DNA of 8,474 nt from Bacillota bacterium (GTDB taxonomy: Bacteria > Bacillota > Bacilli > Bacillales_B > DSM-18226): positions 1 through 8,474 of the forward strand of contig JAKACS010000107.1 in the NCBI GenBank assembly GCA_021821235.1, written 5' to 3'. The notes below the pieces were generated by a model. That model worked only from the letters and a program-made list of their open reading frames with translations. It searched no databases and was not told where the DNA came from. Shown here one piece after another: positions 6,389 through 8,474 of this stretch. The position numbers were made by a program, and so were the translations under genes. How positions within the stretch are numbered: the first letter of the stretch is position 1; every line of letters starts with the position of its first letter.

Positions 6389-7135
6389 ATGTTATATCTT
6401 CATGATGTTTGGGTAAATTGGTTTGAAGGGGAAGAAAACGGTTATAATATTTGCCATTTTCACGAGTGGCGCAAAGATGATGGGGTCGAACTGCTTGATC
6501 AAGTCCCCCTCATGAAAGTAGAATCGATTTTATTTGACTATATTGAAAATCAATTAGCAGAATTGCCTCAACAACTTCTTGATGATATTTTTCAAAAAGC
6601 CTATTTGCGAAAAAATCATGAAAGGATTCAGCTCGAATATTGCTTTGTCGTCTCGGATGGGGTCGGAATTCTAGCAGTGGACACCATTGGCTATAACTTA
6701 CCGATCCGCAAAAGCAGATTGATTCCAAGGCAGGAACAGCTCGTTTATGAAATGCTCGAAAATCAAGAAACAAACGGATATCGTTTTGATGTCAAACAGG
6801 CCAGCAAAGAGTTCCATATACTCTCGCCGGAACCGGAATTGATGCGGGGATTGACAAGAAAGGAAAGGCAGTTAAAGCAACTTTTGTTTATGGCTCTTGA
6901 TCAGCTGCACTCTTCAAGTAATGAGGCGGAGATTCGCTATTGGTATACCGAGTGGTGCCCCGAGCGTTATTCATTTATTCAGGAACTGCCGTTTGAAGAG
7001 GCATGGAATCAACTATACGAAGAAAGCAAATACGGCTGGTCAAAAAAGCATGAAAATTTTTGCGAGAATTTAATTAAAGGACAGCCATTTTTTGAAAAAC
7101 TGTGGGAAATGGAACATGGTTCGAAAGTAAATTAA
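6389..7135 (+). CDS. yjbA: UPF0736 protein YjbA (DUF3603)
   Basis: The 248-residue protein matches the length and characteristic sequence I recall for B. subtilis YjbA. Its N-terminus is [19 protein letters not shown]. Further blocks are RKNHER (about 75-80), [18 protein letters not shown] (about 107-124), [13 protein letters not shown] and the C-terminal [15 protein letters not shown]. It is acidic and soluble with no signal or membrane segment. Function is unknown; the family is typical of Bacillaceae. ATG6389 is chosen because a GAGG (6376-6379) lies 9 bases upstream and the product then starts exactly like the family; an in-frame GTG at 6374 would overlap that site. It converges on trpS, as in the B. 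subtilis order, with a shared terminator between. Confidence 0.95.
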   Translation: MLYLHDVWVNWFEGEENGYNICHFHEWRKDDGVELLDQVPLMKVESILFDYIENQLAELPQQLLDDIFQKAYLRKNHERIQLEYCFVVSDGVGILAVDTIGYNLPIRKSRLIPRQEQLVYEMLENQETNGYRFDVKQASKEFHILSPEPELMRGLTRKERQLKQLLFMALDQLHSSSNEAEIRYWYTEWCPERYSFIQELPFEEAWNQLYEESKYGWSKKHENFCENLIKGQPFFEKLWEMEHGSKVN

Positions 7136-7186
7136 AGGCCTGACCCAAAAGGTATCCATGCAATACCTTTTGCGGTTCAGGCTTTT
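7135..7186 (+). terminator. Bidirectional terminator between yjbA and trpS
   Basis: The inner stem AAAAGGTAT (7147-7155) / ATACCTTTT (7163-7171) is perfect. An outer stem pairs AAGGCCTGA (7135-7143) with TCAGGCTTT (7177-7185) with one G-U pair and a small bulge. TTTT ends at 7186 on the plus strand. On the minus strand the hairpin runs into TTTAATTTAC, so it can also end trpS transcription, whose full-length stop is at 7199. Confidence 0.8.
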
Positions 7187-7198
7187 GAATTGAATCGG

Positions 7199-8212
<1,014 letters not shown>

Positions 8213-8220
8213 CTATAAAC

Positions 8221-8257
8221 AAAAAACCATTCATCCCAACAATAGGGACGAATGGTT
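8221..8257 (-). terminator. Regulated terminator of the trpS T-box
   Basis: On the minus strand AACCATTCGTCCC (8257-8245) pairs with GGGATGAATGGTT (8237-8225) with one U-G pair and a 7-base loop. It runs into TTTTTTG (8226-8220). It starts directly after the T-box sequence, as required for mutually exclusive pairing with the antiterminator. Confidence 0.92.
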
Positions 8258-8474
8258 CGCGGTACCACCCTAATTACTCAAATTTTGAGTCACTTAAGTT
8301 CCACACTTTAATTTAAGCATGGCTCCCCGTTAACGCAGGGTCACGTCTATTCCTACTATTCTGCATTTGAATGCAGAGTTCAGATAGAAGCTCAAAAGTC
8401 CATTCCGTAAGTTTTCGTGTTTGCTTACACCAACCGCAAACTCTCTTGAAACGAATAAAATACGTACTATTCTT
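8221..8474 (-). promoter_or_regulatory. tRNA-Trp-responsive T-box leader of trpS
   Basis: Read on the minus strand, the leader has the Stem I features AGAGAG (8446-8441) and the distal loop GGTTGGTGTAAG (8435-8424). The 3' side of the specifier loop, AATGGAC, has TGG, the Trp codon, at 8402-8400. Further hairpins are at 8376-8361 (CTGCAT/ATGCAG) and 8291-8277 (ACTCAAA/TTTGAGT). The conserved T-box AGGGTGGTACCGCG is at 8271-8258. A terminator hairpin follows. Uncharged tRNA-Trp is expected to stabilise the antiterminator and induce trpS. The 5' end of the leader and its promoter lie beyond the window edge or right at it. Confidence 0.93.

Overview
The window looks like core chromosome of a Bacillaceae member (Bacillus or a close relative). 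Three things point there: the AAGGAG-type ribosome binding sites with about 9-nt spacing, the moderate-to-low GC content, and a gene order close to the B. subtilis stretch yjaV - med - (comZ/yjzB) - fabHA - fabF - yjaZ - (appDFABC) - yjbA - trpS. I see no insertion sequence, integrase, CRISPR array, tRNA or phage gene. Most of the window is ordinary housekeeping sequence, and I do not find a new multi-gene system in it.

Layout from left to right. Positions 2-313 hold the 3' end of an unrecognised plus-strand gene. Next come a degenerate NAD(P)-binding epimerase-like gene (393-1214) and med (1351-2304), a BMP-family lipoprotein known in B. subtilis as a positive regulator of comK. med ends at a terminator shared with a small convergent gene of unknown function (2343-2588, minus). 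comZ, which follows med in B. subtilis, is not there. A FapR-type operator (2714-2730) precedes the fatty-acid initiation and elongation pair fabH (2773-3705) and fabF (3810-5048), which ends at a strong terminator. Then come yjaZ, a predicted DUF2268 zinc protease (5187-5960), a long 73-nt imperfect stem-loop (5960-6032), a 75-residue two-helix membrane protein (6073-6300) and yjbA/UPF0736 (6389-7135). The appDFABC oligopeptide transporter found between yjaZ and yjbA in B. subtilis is absent.

The right end is trpS on the minus strand, read from a T-box leader (8221-8474) whose specifier codon is TGG (Trp). This is the most notable part of the window. The trpS frame has an in-frame TAA at 7391-7393, where related enzymes have a Tyr in a Gly-Tyr-Gly-Asp/Glu-Phe context. 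The same frame then continues undamaged for 63 recognisable TrpRS codons to a TAG at 7199-7201. The gene is therefore split by one nonsense codon in an otherwise intact, normal-length (328-codon) TrpRS. Possible causes are a sequencing error, a recent null allele tolerated because of a second TrpRS gene, or stop-codon readthrough.

Regulatory logic: FapR, sensing malonyl-CoA, is expected to control fabH-fabF, and uncharged tRNA-Trp is expected to induce trpS through the T-box. Sporulation-sigma-like promoter motifs lie before the epimerase-like gene and yjaZ, but these are weaker readings.
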